Shown here piece after piece: positions 1 to 8,932 of a stretch of 64,000 nt of DNA. The notes beneath the pieces are model-generated. The model was not told where the DNA came from. It worked only from the letters and a program-made list of their open reading frames with translations, and made no database searches. This stretch comes from Sulfurimonas sp. CG01_land_8_20_14_3_00_36_23. Its GTDB lineage: Bacteria > Campylobacterota > Campylobacteria > Campylobacterales > Sulfurimonadaceae. The translations under genes were made by a program, and so were the position numbers. The stretch lies in assembly GCA_002781365.1 (NCBI GenBank), contig PETN01000016.1, forward strand, positions 1 to 64,000, in the 5' to 3' direction. Numbering within the stretch: the stretch's first letter is position 1; every line of letters starts with the position of its first letter.

Positions 1-1164
1 CTTACAACTGTTGCAAATGCGAACGGTATAGTTCGTATCACAATCACAGCAGATGACAGTGATAAAAACTCTACAAGAAGCTTTGATGTTACAGTACTTG
101 ATGGTACACCAGATCCAATAAGCTTCACTCCAAAAATCAATCAAGCATTAAGCAGTGTAATTGACTCTCAAAGTGTAGCTATTAGAGGTATAGCATATGC
201 TCTGCCTATCAGTATAATTAACGGTGAATATAAAATAGGAAATGGAGCTTGGCTCAGCACTGCAGGAGTCATAAACAATGATGAAAATGTAACACTTAGA
301 CAAACATCATCATCATCCTACGCAACAACTACAACTACAACTTTAACAGTTGGAGATATAAATGCGAGTTTCGATGTAACAACATTAGCAGACCCTACAC
401 CAACAGTTAGTTCAACACAACTAGTAACAAGTAGTGCAGATTCTGTAGCGACAGGAGTAACTGCAAGCTCAGGCGGTGCAGGTTCAGATGTTAGTCCTTA
501 TGAAATAACATACGATGATGGAAGTGGTACACCAAGCCGAGTTACCATAAATAATATCCCTGGTAAAACAATCACCTTCGTACCAAGTTCAGTAGCTTCA
601 GAGTATAGACTTGATAATGCTGTAGCTTCGTATAATAACAACGCAACAGTAGAACACTTGGTTACAGTAGGGACAAAAGAGACAAAAGCTATCTCAGAAC
701 TATCAAAAGCAGAGGTACAGTTTACCGCAGATGGTGGAGTAGAGACAACTCTTACAAATGGAGGTGAATCTATCGCAGTCAAAGCAAATGCAGATGGAAC
801 AGCAGAACATCTTGTCACTGTAAATGGAGTCACTACAAAAGCAACTTCAAATGTAGTCGGTGCAACAACTATGATTAAAACTAATGGTAATGTTGAAACA
901 GCAGCACCAACAACACAAGCAGATGAGATTATAGGCAGTGATACCTGGGTTCACGAAGCTTTGGTTAAAACAGATGCAAATGGGAAAACAGTAACAACAT
1001 TCCAAAAAAGAAACACAACAACGGATGAAGTTACAGATGCCAAAAATACCTTTGATCCTCAAACACCATACAATGCAGGTAGTACGGTTGTCATTGAAGA
1101 GATTAATGGCAAAACATACATTAAAACAACAGCAGAAGTTACAACTAATCTGAGTGTAGAGTAG
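1..1164 (+). CDS. Large repetitive Ig-like surface protein, 3' end (5' truncated by window)
   Basis: The frame is open from the first base of the window and stops at 1162-1164, so this is the C-terminal 387 residues of a longer protein. The composition is typical of giant secreted or cell-surface proteins: very rich in Thr, Ser, Val, Asn and Gly, with no Cys. Around residues 57-125 there is one Ig-like or cadherin-like beta-sandwich repeat (SIINGEYKIGNGAW, then a Thr/Ser strand ending in FDVTT). Before it lies the end of a previous repeat (SFDVTVLDGTPDP). The last 150 residues are a different, non-repeated tail. No sortase, autotransporter or secretion signal is visible. A lipoprotein and a beta-barrel gene follow at once, suggesting one surface-associated operon. 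Adhesin is the best guess; the ligand is unknown. Confidence 0.75.
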   Translation, partial: LTTVANANGIVRITITADDSDKNSTRSFDVTVLDGTPDPISFTPKINQALSSVIDSQSVAIRGIAYALPISIINGEYKIGNGAWLSTAGVINNDENVTLRQTSSSSYATTTTTTLTVGDINASFDVTTLADPTPTVSSTQLVTSSADSVATGVTASSGGAGSDVSPYEITYDDGSGTPSRVTINNIPGKTITFVPSSVASEYRLDNAVASYNNNATVEHLVTVGTKETKAISELSKAEVQFTADGGVETTLTNGGESIAVKANADGTAEHLVTVNGVTTKATSNVVGATTMIKTNGNVETAAPTTQADEIIGSDTWVHEALVKTDANGKTVTTFQKRNTTTDEVTDAKNTFDPQTPYNAGSTVVIEEINGKTYIKTTAEVTTNLSVE

Positions 1165-1177
1165 GGAGGAGATGAAT

Positions 1178-1462
1178 ATGAAAACAATTTATAAAAAGCT
1201 GATAACAACAGCAGTAATAGGGACAATCATTATAGGCTTTAGCGCCTGTAGTGATGATGGACAATTTAAAAATGCCCAAGATAAAATCTTCATAACAGAC
1301 TGTAACCAAACAGGAGTGGTCATCCCAGATGGTTATATCTCTATGTTGAGTGGTGATACTCTCGTACAAGAAGCAAACAACACAGTTGTAACAACTTACC
1401 ATGATATCAATGGAACAAAGAAAGTTTGTGCAGATAGTGGTATAGCATACCTCATAAGATAG
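1178..1462 (+). CDS. Small predicted lipoprotein
   Basis: A 94-residue protein with a basic N-terminus, a hydrophobic stretch and a lipobox-like IIIGFSACS, so Cys near residue 24 would be lipidated after signal peptidase II cleavage. The mature part is short and acidic with two further Cys residues (DCNQ and VCAD) that could form a disulfide. I start it at 1178 and not at the in-frame ATG at 1172, because the strong ribosome site AGGGAGGA at 1163-1170 is 7 bases from 1178 but only 1 base from 1172. It begins 13 bases after the large surface protein and ends 14 bases before the beta-barrel gene, so the three are probably one transcript. Function unknown. Confidence 0.7.
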   Translation: MKTIYKKLITTAVIGTIIIGFSACSDDGQFKNAQDKIFITDCNQTGVVIPDGYISMLSGDTLVQEANNTVVTTYHDINGTKKVCADSGIAYLIR

Positions 1463-1476
1463 GAAAGGATTAGACT

Positions 1477-2088
1477 ATGAAAATACTCAATAAAATAACA
1501 GTTTCACTTTTAGTAGCATCCTCTCTCATACATGCTGATTTAAGTGTAGATTCGATAGGTCTTAATGCAGGCTCATCTCAGATAAATACAAAACAGACAA
1601 ACCTAGTAGGTTCAATCACACTAGCAAATGAACCAGATGCTCAATATATCCATGGTGAACTCTATGCTCTCATAGGTGGATTCTTTGAAGATAAGAGTTA
1701 CAAACCATCAGTGCATTATATGCTCTCTAAAAACAGTGAGTTTACAAACCATCTCTTTATGGCAGGTATAAACAAATACTTCCTCTTTGAAGATTATCAC
1801 CTCTACGCAGGTTTACTTGTAGGGCAGGGTATATTAAATTGGAAGTACAATCCAATCAGTGGCACAAACGATAATGATAAAAATCTACAAAGCATAGTTG
1901 GCGCACTGCAAGTTGGAGCTGAATATAAAGTAACAGAGCATTTTTCATTGGGCGTAAATGCTAAATATTATCTCCATGATTATCAAACAGTGCTAGAACC
2001 AAGCATAGGTGCTTCAGCAGATATAAATCATAATAGCTCATCTTCCATTTCACTCGGGATGAGATACTCATTTAACTTGGATAAGTAA
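1477..2088 (+). CDS. Predicted outer-membrane beta-barrel protein
   Basis: A 203-residue protein with a Sec signal peptide (about MKILNKITVSLLVASSLIHA, cleaved before DLSV). Alternating hydrophobic/polar strands follow, rich in Tyr and Gly (YHLYAGLLVGQG, LQVGAEYKV, ISLGMRYSF). This is the pattern of a small 8-stranded barrel such as the OmpW/OprF N-terminal type. The last strand ends in YSFNLDK, without the usual terminal Phe. It is the third gene of the apparent surface-protein operon and may anchor or assist the large repetitive protein, which is inference from position only. The frame stays open for 23 codons after the TAA, so a longer ancestral version is possible. Confidence 0.65.
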   Translation: MKILNKITVSLLVASSLIHADLSVDSIGLNAGSSQINTKQTNLVGSITLANEPDAQYIHGELYALIGGFFEDKSYKPSVHYMLSKNSEFTNHLFMAGINKYFLFEDYHLYAGLLVGQGILNWKYNPISGTNDNDKNLQSIVGALQVGAEYKVTEHFSLGVNAKYYLHDYQTVLEPSIGASADINHNSSSSISLGMRYSFNLDK

Positions 2089-2184
2089 AATGGAAGAGTT
2101 GTAGAAGCGAGAGTAGTTGTTGAAGAGAACTCACAAGAGCGTGTTGTAGAACTTAGATAGTGGGATATCCCCTAAAATGAAAAT
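2089..2184. other. Intergenic stretch with in-frame tail after the beta-barrel stop
   Basis: Directly after the TAA of the beta-barrel gene the same frame stays open for 23 codons to a TAG at 2158-2160, reading NGRVVEARVVVEEN and then VVELR. This could be the remnant of a longer C-terminus or of a displaced neighbour. No promoter or terminator is obvious. The rest of the gap to 2424 is the cysC remnant. Confidence 0.35.
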
Positions 2185-2420
2185 TTAAGATATTTCAAGA
2201 TCATATGCAGGCTCTCTTGTGTATTCATGTCGCGTGTCACTATTTTTAATCGGCGTATCTACAAACACTTCGATAAATCCATCTTCTTTGAATAAACCTT
2301 TGGCAAATTCTCTCTCTAAGGTTACCCCCCCCCATCAAGCAGATAAGTTTTATATCCTCTACTAAACAGCTCTTTTGTAACACAATGTTTTTGTAAGAAA
2401 AGATTGTCTTGTATGCCCAT
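2185..2420 (-). pseudogene. cysC: APS kinase (cysC) remnant with a G9 tract
   Basis: This stretch between two real genes holds on the minus strand a fragment recognisable as adenylylsulfate kinase. One part reads KELFSRGYKTYLLDG, which matches the family's GY-TYLLDGDNVR segment. The other reads GLFKEDGFIEVFVDTPI, which matches its conserved FIEVFVDTP strand. About 80 residues that should lie between them are missing, as are the N-terminal P-loop and most of the C-terminus. The two parts are in different frames, separated by nine G on the coding strand (C at 2325-2333). With nine G the first frame stops at once; ten G would give one frame of 78 residues from 2420 to 2185. It looks like a deleted, decayed gene. 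A phase-variable small ORF is possible but less likely. Confidence 0.55.
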
Positions 2421-2424
2421 AGAA

Positions 2425-5361
2425 CTATGACTCCCCAAGCTCTTTAGGTTCACAAAGATGATAGCCCTGAGAATAGTCTATATCGTAGGATTTTACTTTA
2501 TCATAAACGGATTGGGTGTGAACAAACTCAGCGATTGTTTTAATATGCATTCGTTTTGCAAAACTGACAATAAGTTCTACAACAACTTGTGAACTCTCAT
2601 CTATATCTATATTTTTTATCAGAGAACCATCTATTTTTATATAATCAACATTTAACTTCATAAGATACTCAAAGTTGGAGTATCCTGTTCCAAAATCATC
2701 GATTGCAACTTGACAACCAAGTGCTTTTATCTCTTTTATAAATTTGTTAACATGCTCAAAATTTTTGATACCCTCAGACTCTACTAGCTCTATAACCACC
2801 TGATGTCCAATATTATAATCTTTTATTTTTCTTTTTAGGAAGGTTACAATCTCATCATTTAGGACATCATCAATCGTGAAATTGATAGAAAATTCACTCT
2901 TTGAATCCTTAAAGTGATGAAATGATTTTTCGATAACAATCTTTGTGATTGTGCTGTAGAGTCTTGCTTTTTTTGCAATATCTAAAAAGAAGAAAGGCGA
3001 GATAACCTTTTCCCCATCTCTCATGCGCACAAGACACTCATACTTACTTTCTTCACCTTGCGTGTTGGAGTATATCGGTTGGGCGAAGATGATAATGTTG
3101 TCACTCTTGATAGCATTTTTAATCTTTACCGTCATCTCTCTATTTTCTTGATGTCTCTTTTGAACATCATCCGCACTCTCAAAAGATAGAAAAGATTGTG
3201 AGGTATCTAGAGCTTTTCTGAGTGTCATCTCTGTGTTGAAAAAGATTTGAGATGGCTCTGCTGTTGCTATGCCTATTGTTAAATCAACATTGAAGTTGTC
3301 CTCCCCAATAGCTACAGTATTATGATCAAAATATTTAATAATATTTTTCATCTTTTTTGTAAACTCTAGAATTGGCATGTTTGTAGAGTCAAGTACAGCG
3401 AACTGCTCCCCATTTATTTTGTAGATTGAGTCTGCATTTTCAACGATGATTGTTTTTAAACTGGATGTGATGTTGATAAGAAGCTGTTCTCTTGTCTCTT
3501 TACCGTAAAAGTCATCGACATCTTTGAGTCTATTGATTTGGATTATTGCCAATTTCATCATGCTCTGATTTCCCTGAGAAAGCATCTCAAGAAGTTTTTG
3601 TCTGTTTGGTAAGAGTGTGGTGCCGTCCGTTGTCTGTTTTTGTATCTGTTGCTCTTTTTGAGTTACTTCAGACATGTCAGTTCGAATGGATATGAACTCC
3701 GTAATCTCATTGTTGTCCCCTAAAAGAGGTATGATAGAGCCACTTACATAATACTTCTCACCACGCTTATTTCTGTTAGTAATCCTGCCTCTCCAAACTT
3801 TTTTTTGAAGAATCGTGCTCCACATCTCTTCAAATACCGAACTAGGAACATCTTTGTGATTTACGATGTTGTGGGATTTTCCTATTAGCTCCTCTCTCGT
3901 GAAACCTGATATTTCGCAAAATGTATCATTCGCATAGGTGATAATTCCATTTATATCTGTTTTAGAAACGATTGAGCTTGCGTCTACAGCTTTTTTATAC
4001 TCTCGCAAGAGATTTTGTGAACTAATAAGCTCTTTCTCTTTTAAAGTGATATTTTCTGCAAACTTTTGTTCCTCTTTTTCAATCGGTTTTAAGATGAAGT
4101 GTAAACAAAGATAGCTAAAAAGCAGTAAAAAGAGGATGGTTAGGATGATACTTGTTAAGAGTATAGTAATAATGGAGTTGTTGATGAGAGTAGAGAGTTC
4201 CTGCTGGCTGATTTCTACTAAAATTGCGTACTGTTTTCCTAAGATGTTGAGCGGTGCAAAGGAACTATATACTTCTATCCCTCTATAACTTTTGTCTATC
4301 CCGTGAGAACTCTCACCATTTAAGGCTCTTTTTGCACTCTCCGAGTTGATGCTTATAATCCCAATGGTTGTAGATAAGGCCTTGACTAACTCGTTGTTGA
4401 GGCTGTACTTAAAGTGGCTTTCACTTCGCATGAGAGAATCATTTCCAACCAAGTATGCTTCGCCACTCTCTCCAAGTCCAATATCTGTACTGTAATTTGT
4501 ATGTGTCATGATTGCATTGAGTCTATTTGTGGAGAGTTGCACAACGACCACAGCAACCATTTTTCCATTTTTGAAAAGAGGAGTGCTCATAAATGCTTTT
4601 GGCTTATTCAAACTAGGTTCATAAGGGGAGAAATCCTCAAAATCTACACTTTGATGTGTCGATTTCAATGCTTTCTTGTAGACAAGAGCTAAAGCAGAAT
4701 CTTCAAAAACTCCTTTTTTCAAGTTCGTCGCAAAGTCATGCTCTTTTGTTACTGTATAGATGACATCCCCATTCATATTGATTAAGTAAATGTCACTAAA
4801 GTCATAGAGCTTGAGCATTTGTAAAAAGTAGCTATGGTATTTGTAGTGGGTGTCATCATAGCTTAAGTTTGCACTTGAAGCATAAAGATTTTTTTTATCT
4901 TGTGTGCTAAAAGGATTACTCGAGATATAGAGATACTGGAGCGTTTTTGTCGTGTAGTTTTTTGAGAGGTATGCTTTTGGATCTCTTTTTGGTTTGGCAT
5001 GTGGAACAGTATAGTTTATTTTTGTAATATTGTTTTTTATCTCCTCTTTGAGCGTCTTATAAACAAGCTGTCCCTCTTCCTCATCTTCGACTAACTTAAA
5101 ACTGCGTTCAAACTCTTCAAAAGCATTTAAAGTAGTTTGGCTCTCTCCTAAGGCTAAAGCATCTTTTTTCCTCTCATCAAAATACTCTTCTATATTGGAT
5201 GAAAGGAGATGCTTCACGACGGAGAGTTTTTCAAAGTAGGATTTACTTAAAGAGCTCGTTATCTGTGTATAGGTGATATAAGAGGAGAGAGAGACTACGC
5301 TTACAATAAGCATAAGCAGTGTAATTATCTCTTTTTTGAAGCGATTAAATATAATACTCAT
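2425..5361 (-). CDS. Cache-PAS-GGDEF-EAL c-di-GMP phosphodiesterase
   Basis: A 978-residue membrane sensor. One membrane segment lies at about 13-33 and a second at about 395-422; between them is a large periplasmic double-Cache-like sensor domain. A PAS domain follows at about 460-565, then a GGDEF domain (575-715) whose signature has decayed to INGEQF, so cyclase activity is unlikely. An EAL domain (730-975) keeps its key pieces: ECLVR in the EAL position, IDDFGTGYSN and YIKIDGSLI. The expected activity is hydrolysis of c-di-GMP, possibly modulated by nucleotide binding to the degenerate GGDEF. Its ATG lies inside the end of the upstream cyclase gene (4-base overlap), so synthesis and breakdown enzymes are translationally coupled. 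The ligand of the Cache domain cannot be read from sequence. Confidence 0.85.
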   Translation of the reverse strand: MSIIFNRFKKEIITLLMLIVSVVSLSSYITYTQITSSLSKSYFEKLSVVKHLLSSNIEEYFDERKKDALALGESQTTLNAFEEFERSFKLVEDEEEGQLVYKTLKEEIKNNITKINYTVPHAKPKRDPKAYLSKNYTTKTLQYLYISSNPFSTQDKKNLYASSANLSYDDTHYKYHSYFLQMLKLYDFSDIYLINMNGDVIYTVTKEHDFATNLKKGVFEDSALALVYKKALKSTHQSVDFEDFSPYEPSLNKPKAFMSTPLFKNGKMVAVVVVQLSTNRLNAIMTHTNYSTDIGLGESGEAYLVGNDSLMRSESHFKYSLNNELVKALSTTIGIISINSESAKRALNGESSHGIDKSYRGIEVYSSFAPLNILGKQYAILVEISQQELSTLINNSIITILLTSIILTILFLLLFSYLCLHFILKPIEKEEQKFAENITLKEKELISSQNLLREYKKAVDASSIVSKTDINGIITYANDTFCEISGFTREELIGKSHNIVNHKDVPSSVFEEMWSTILQKKVWRGRITNRNKRGEKYYVSGSIIPLLGDNNEITEFISIRTDMSEVTQKEQQIQKQTTDGTTLLPNRQKLLEMLSQGNQSMMKLAIIQINRLKDVDDFYGKETREQLLINITSSLKTIIVENADSIYKINGEQFAVLDSTNMPILEFTKKMKNIIKYFDHNTVAIGEDNFNVDLTIGIATAEPSQIFFNTEMTLRKALDTSQSFLSFESADDVQKRHQENREMTVKIKNAIKSDNIIIFAQPIYSNTQGEESKYECLVRMRDGEKVISPFFFLDIAKKARLYSTITKIVIEKSFHHFKDSKSEFSINFTIDDVLNDEIVTFLKRKIKDYNIGHQVVIELVESEGIKNFEHVNKFIKEIKALGCQVAIDDFGTGYSNFEYLMKLNVDYIKIDGSLIKNIDIDESSQVVVELIVSFAKRMHIKTIAEFVHTQSVYDKVKSYDIDYSQGYHLCEPKELGES

Positions 5362-7556
5362 GTAATATTAGACTCCACCCTGTTTCTACCAGACTCTTTT
5401 GCTTTGTAGAGATAAGCGTCTGCCTCTTTGTACAACTCCTCAGCGCTGATACTCTCTTTGCTTGAGATAGTTACAAGTCCAAGTGAAATAGTTAAATATT
5501 TATCTATCTTGCTATTTTTATGTTCAATGTGCAACTCTTGAATAGTTCGTCTAATTTTATCCGCAAATTGATATGCTTTTTCTCTCTCGGAAGTCTCAAA
5601 AAAGAGAGCGAACTCTTCGCCACCAAGTCTAAAACAGATGTCACTTGCTCTTAACAAAGAGTTTTGTAGTGCATGTGCTACTTGGATAAGAGCATTGTCT
5701 CCCATTTGATGACCATATGCATCATTATAATCCTTAAAGTAGTCAATATCGATAGCTAAAAATGAAAAATAGGTATTGTTTCTTTTTGCAATGTTGATTG
5801 ATTTTGGGAGCGTCTCTTTGAAGTGTCTTCTGTTATATACACCAGTTAAACCATCAGTAATCAAAAGGTCTTCTATCTTCTTTTTATCTGTGATGTTTAC
5901 GCGTATTGCAGTGTAGCCTGTTTTCTCTCCATTTTCATCAAAAGTAGGGTATATCGTAGCATCCACCCAGTAGAAACTGCCATCTTTTGCCTTGTTTTTT
6001 ATCTCACCATGCCACGTTCTGTTGAGTGTTATAGATTCCCACATATCATCAAAAAGTTCATCGCTCATATCTTCATGTCGAATGATGGAGTGGCTTTTAC
6101 CTATGAGCTCCTCTTGTGAATAACCGCAGACAAGAGAAAAAGCTTCAGAAGCATAGGTTATTTTTCCATTAACATCTGTCATGGAGACGATAATATTTTT
6201 ATCTACAAGTTTTAAATAGTCTCTGTTCTTCTCTTCTAAGAGTTGTGACTCTTTTAGAAGTTGTGCAACTTTTTTTGTATTTGTTATATTTGCCTGTATC
6301 GCCCTGTAACCAATTTTCTCTTTCTCTTCATTAAAGATTGGATAAATACTCGACTGGAGCCAAAAATATTCTCCCTCTTTATTCCTGCTTTTTATCTCTC
6401 CTCGCCAGACTTTATCTTTTTTGATAGTTTCCCACAACTCTTTATAAGTCTCTTTATCCATATCTTCTGAGTTTACGAGTGTGTAGTGATTGTCGATGAG
6501 AAACTCTTTCGTGAAGCCAATTACTTTGCAAAAAGCATCTGAGACAGAGGTGAATTTTCCCTCTAAGTCTGAAGTTGAAGTGATAATATTTTTATCTATC
6601 AAGAAAAGGTACTCTTTTAGTTTTATATCATTTGTCTGCAATATTTTTATATCATCTTTGATATTGTCTCTCATTTTATAAAACTGCGTACTCATGTAGC
6701 CAATTTCATCATTGTAGAAGATTTTATCTTCACTTTGAGAGTCTCTTGAAGTTTGAAATTCATATATCCTTTCGGTGAGATAGAGGATAGGATTTAAAAT
6801 CTTTTTGATTAAGGTATAAAAGAAGAGAATCGAGATGAGTATAAGCAAATAGATAGCAATAATTGAAATGTTGGTGTAGCAACCAATGTCGCTTTTGATT
6901 CTTTTGATTTGTGCTGAAGTTCTTGCTTCTAAATGTTCTAAAAATTCATCAAGAGGAAGCATAATCTTCTCTTTCTCTTTGAGATACTCTGCAGAGTGAA
7001 GTAAGTCTATTGCTTTTTTCTGGTCTTTTGCAGCATAACGTGAATAGTTGTTGTTCGCATCCTTATAGAGGCCAACCATAGCATTAAAAGCCTCTACCTC
7101 TAAGTTTACTAGCTCAGTTGAATTACTCTTTGCATCTTCAAGTCGTTTGTATTCGTATGCATCATAAGGAAGGGTCTGTAGTATCTCTGATAAAGCTTGT
7201 TTCGCTCCAAGCTGATGTCTTAATGAACGGGTGGGTTCTAGCAAATCCCAATAGATATGATCATAGTTGAGCGGTCTCTCTTTCTCTCCATCTCTTATGT
7301 CCAAGATATCGTAATAGATTTTTTTATATTTTTCATCTGCTGTGACCACATAGAGACGCGCATATTTGCTTAAATCATCCGAACCATGTCTTAAAAGGTC
7401 AGAGTAGCTAATCATATTATGTCTCTCTTGGGTCAATACTTCTAATTTATCTGAATTGCCTTTGAGTTTGTAAAGTGCAAAAAGCATAAGGATAACAATT
7501 GAAAAAAAGAGCGTGCCAAGGAGTAAAAAAAACTTTTTGATATCCAGATTCATCAT
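5358..7556 (-). CDS. PAS-PAS-GGDEF diguanylate cyclase
   Basis: A 732-residue membrane protein. A membrane segment at about 8-28 is followed by a mostly helical periplasmic region and a second membrane segment at about 233-253, then a HAMP-like linker. Two PAS domains follow (about 310-430 and 445-560), each with the WRGEI/WHGEI and FWLQSSIYP/YWVDATIYP signatures. The C-terminal GGDEF domain has an intact RLGGEEF active site, and RASD stands five residues before it, the canonical inhibitory I-site. It should make c-di-GMP with product feedback. It overlaps the downstream EAL gene by 4 bases (ATGA). Two adjacent ATG codons could serve as start; an AGGA lies a few bases upstream of both. The sensed signal is unknown. 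Confidence 0.87.
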   Translation of the reverse strand: MMNLDIKKFFLLLGTLFFSIVILMLFALYKLKGNSDKLEVLTQERHNMISYSDLLRHGSDDLSKYARLYVVTADEKYKKIYYDILDIRDGEKERPLNYDHIYWDLLEPTRSLRHQLGAKQALSEILQTLPYDAYEYKRLEDAKSNSTELVNLEVEAFNAMVGLYKDANNNYSRYAAKDQKKAIDLLHSAEYLKEKEKIMLPLDEFLEHLEARTSAQIKRIKSDIGCYTNISIIAIYLLILISILFFYTLIKKILNPILYLTERIYEFQTSRDSQSEDKIFYNDEIGYMSTQFYKMRDNIKDDIKILQTNDIKLKEYLFLIDKNIITSTSDLEGKFTSVSDAFCKVIGFTKEFLIDNHYTLVNSEDMDKETYKELWETIKKDKVWRGEIKSRNKEGEYFWLQSSIYPIFNEEKEKIGYRAIQANITNTKKVAQLLKESQLLEEKNRDYLKLVDKNIIVSMTDVNGKITYASEAFSLVCGYSQEELIGKSHSIIRHEDMSDELFDDMWESITLNRTWHGEIKNKAKDGSFYWVDATIYPTFDENGEKTGYTAIRVNITDKKKIEDLLITDGLTGVYNRRHFKETLPKSINIAKRNNTYFSFLAIDIDYFKDYNDAYGHQMGDNALIQVAHALQNSLLRASDICFRLGGEEFALFFETSEREKAYQFADKIRRTIQELHIEHKNSKIDKYLTISLGLVTISSKESISAEELYKEADAYLYKAKESGRNRVESNIT

Positions 7557-7624
7557 ATATAATATCCTGTATTTTAAGAGAGAAATTATACTTATTTCAT
7601 GCTTGTATATGCTTAAAAAAGCCT

Positions 7625-8875
7625 TTAAATCAGGTACTTAAGCCCTGTTTTATTGCAATACGACTCCAACATAGCATGCTCAAAATCATTGTTTGTTGCA
7701 TACTGGTACCCAAAACTCTCCCTCCACATGCCGTGTTCTTCCATGCAGAGGTAAAAAAAGAGTTTGTTGTGCCAAGGTTTAAAACTCTCATACGCATGTT
7801 TAAACATCTCCACTTTCGTAGCATGTGGATAGGAACTTTTACCACTTGCATCGGCATGTGGAATCTGCGTGATTTTAGTTCTAAACTCACGAGAGCGAAG
7901 CTGTTTGATAACAGGTTTTATAAAAGTGAGTGTACCAAAACTGACAAGAGCTACCTCTTCTGGCTTGAACTCTCGTTGGAGTCTCTCATAAACCTCTTGA
8001 TACTCCGCAAGATAGTTCTCATACTCTACAATAGGGTGGAAGTGAAAACCTACTTTGACACCTCTGTCTGCAACACTACGTGCTGCATTGATACGTTTGT
8101 CAAGAGAGGCGGCGAGGTGCTCCTCATTTTCTATAATCGTCTTTGTGTTGAGCGACCAAGTACAAAGTATGTTTTTAGGGACATCATTTTCTAAAAAGTA
8201 CTTGATGTTATCGGACTTGGTTTTAAACTCTAAAATAACATTTGGATTCTCTCTTGCAAAAAGAAAAAGTGCGTCTAAAATACCCTCACGATTTCCCCAC
8301 ATAAGAGAGTCAGAACTTTGCCCCGTTCCTATGTGATAGGTTCTGTTTTGGTCAAGTTGAAGGTTTGCAAGTTTTTCAGCAAAACTGCTGTCGAAAGTGA
8401 TGGTGTTTTGGTTGTAAAAAGATTGGATAGAACAGTAAGAACAGTCAAAACCACAGCTCTCAACTGCATCAAGTGTGAGAAGATTGCAACATCTTGTTTT
8501 TTCACTTGCAACGGGACAAAGCCCTAACCCAAACCCCTCTTTAGGCTCTGTTTTGAAAGTGTATCTCTGCTCCGTAGGAACATTTTTTAACTCAAAATTT
8601 TTATAAGAGTTAGGTGCGTTTCTTATAGCCTCATACGCCTCTCTTAAACGTCTAAAAACTACTTTTTTTTGGTCGTGGTCTGGAAAAATTTCTACAATAC
8701 TTTTCTCATTCCACATGCCAAGATCTCTGGCGATATCTATTATCTGTTTGAGCTCTTGGTGAGAAAACTTTAGCACATACGCTTTTTGCTTTATGAAGTT
8801 TTGTTGGGCATGTGGAAGTTTAGAAAAAAGAGTGTTTTCGATAGAGGTATTAAATTTTTCTGTATATGTATTCAT
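7625..8875 (-). CDS. Spore photoproduct lyase-like radical SAM protein
   Basis: A 416-residue protein with the radical SAM cluster motif CGFDCSYC (CX3CX2C) at about residues 138-145, preceded by RCCNLLTLDAVES. The TIM-barrel part and overall length fit the spore photoproduct lyase (SplB) family. Campylobacterota do not sporulate, so repair of spore photoproduct in dormant spores is not its role here; repair of UV thymine lesions or another radical reaction is possible. It has at least four exact copies of the recurrent TTCCACATGCC word in its coding sequence (7723, 7853, 8709, 8807) and a near copy at 7820, the highest density besides priA. It stands 68 bases upstream of the cyclase gene on the same strand. 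Confidence 0.75.
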   Translation of the reverse strand: MNTYTEKFNTSIENTLFSKLPHAQQNFIKQKAYVLKFSHQELKQIIDIARDLGMWNEKSIVEIFPDHDQKKVVFRRLREAYEAIRNAPNSYKNFELKNVPTEQRYTFKTEPKEGFGLGLCPVASEKTRCCNLLTLDAVESCGFDCSYCSIQSFYNQNTITFDSSFAEKLANLQLDQNRTYHIGTGQSSDSLMWGNREGILDALFLFARENPNVILEFKTKSDNIKYFLENDVPKNILCTWSLNTKTIIENEEHLAASLDKRINAARSVADRGVKVGFHFHPIVEYENYLAEYQEVYERLQREFKPEEVALVSFGTLTFIKPVIKQLRSREFRTKITQIPHADASGKSSYPHATKVEMFKHAYESFKPWHNKLFFYLCMEEHGMWRESFGYQYATNNDFEHAMLESYCNKTGLKYLI

Positions 8876-8932
8876 GCAGGAATCTTAGCAAAAAAAATTT
8901 AATAACTTCCCTCACTCAAGTAAAACTTGAGC

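Noticed and set aside
498-1062. Minus-strand reading frames opposite the repetitive surface protein
   Set aside because: They are shadows of the Thr-rich gene; no ribosome site and no sensible product.
3370-3385. TTGGCATGTTTG as a copy of the word
   Set aside because: It diverges after eight bases of the core; not counted.
7676-8527. Plus-strand frames opposite the radical SAM gene
   Set aside because: They lie within a clear conserved gene on the other strand and show no known motif.
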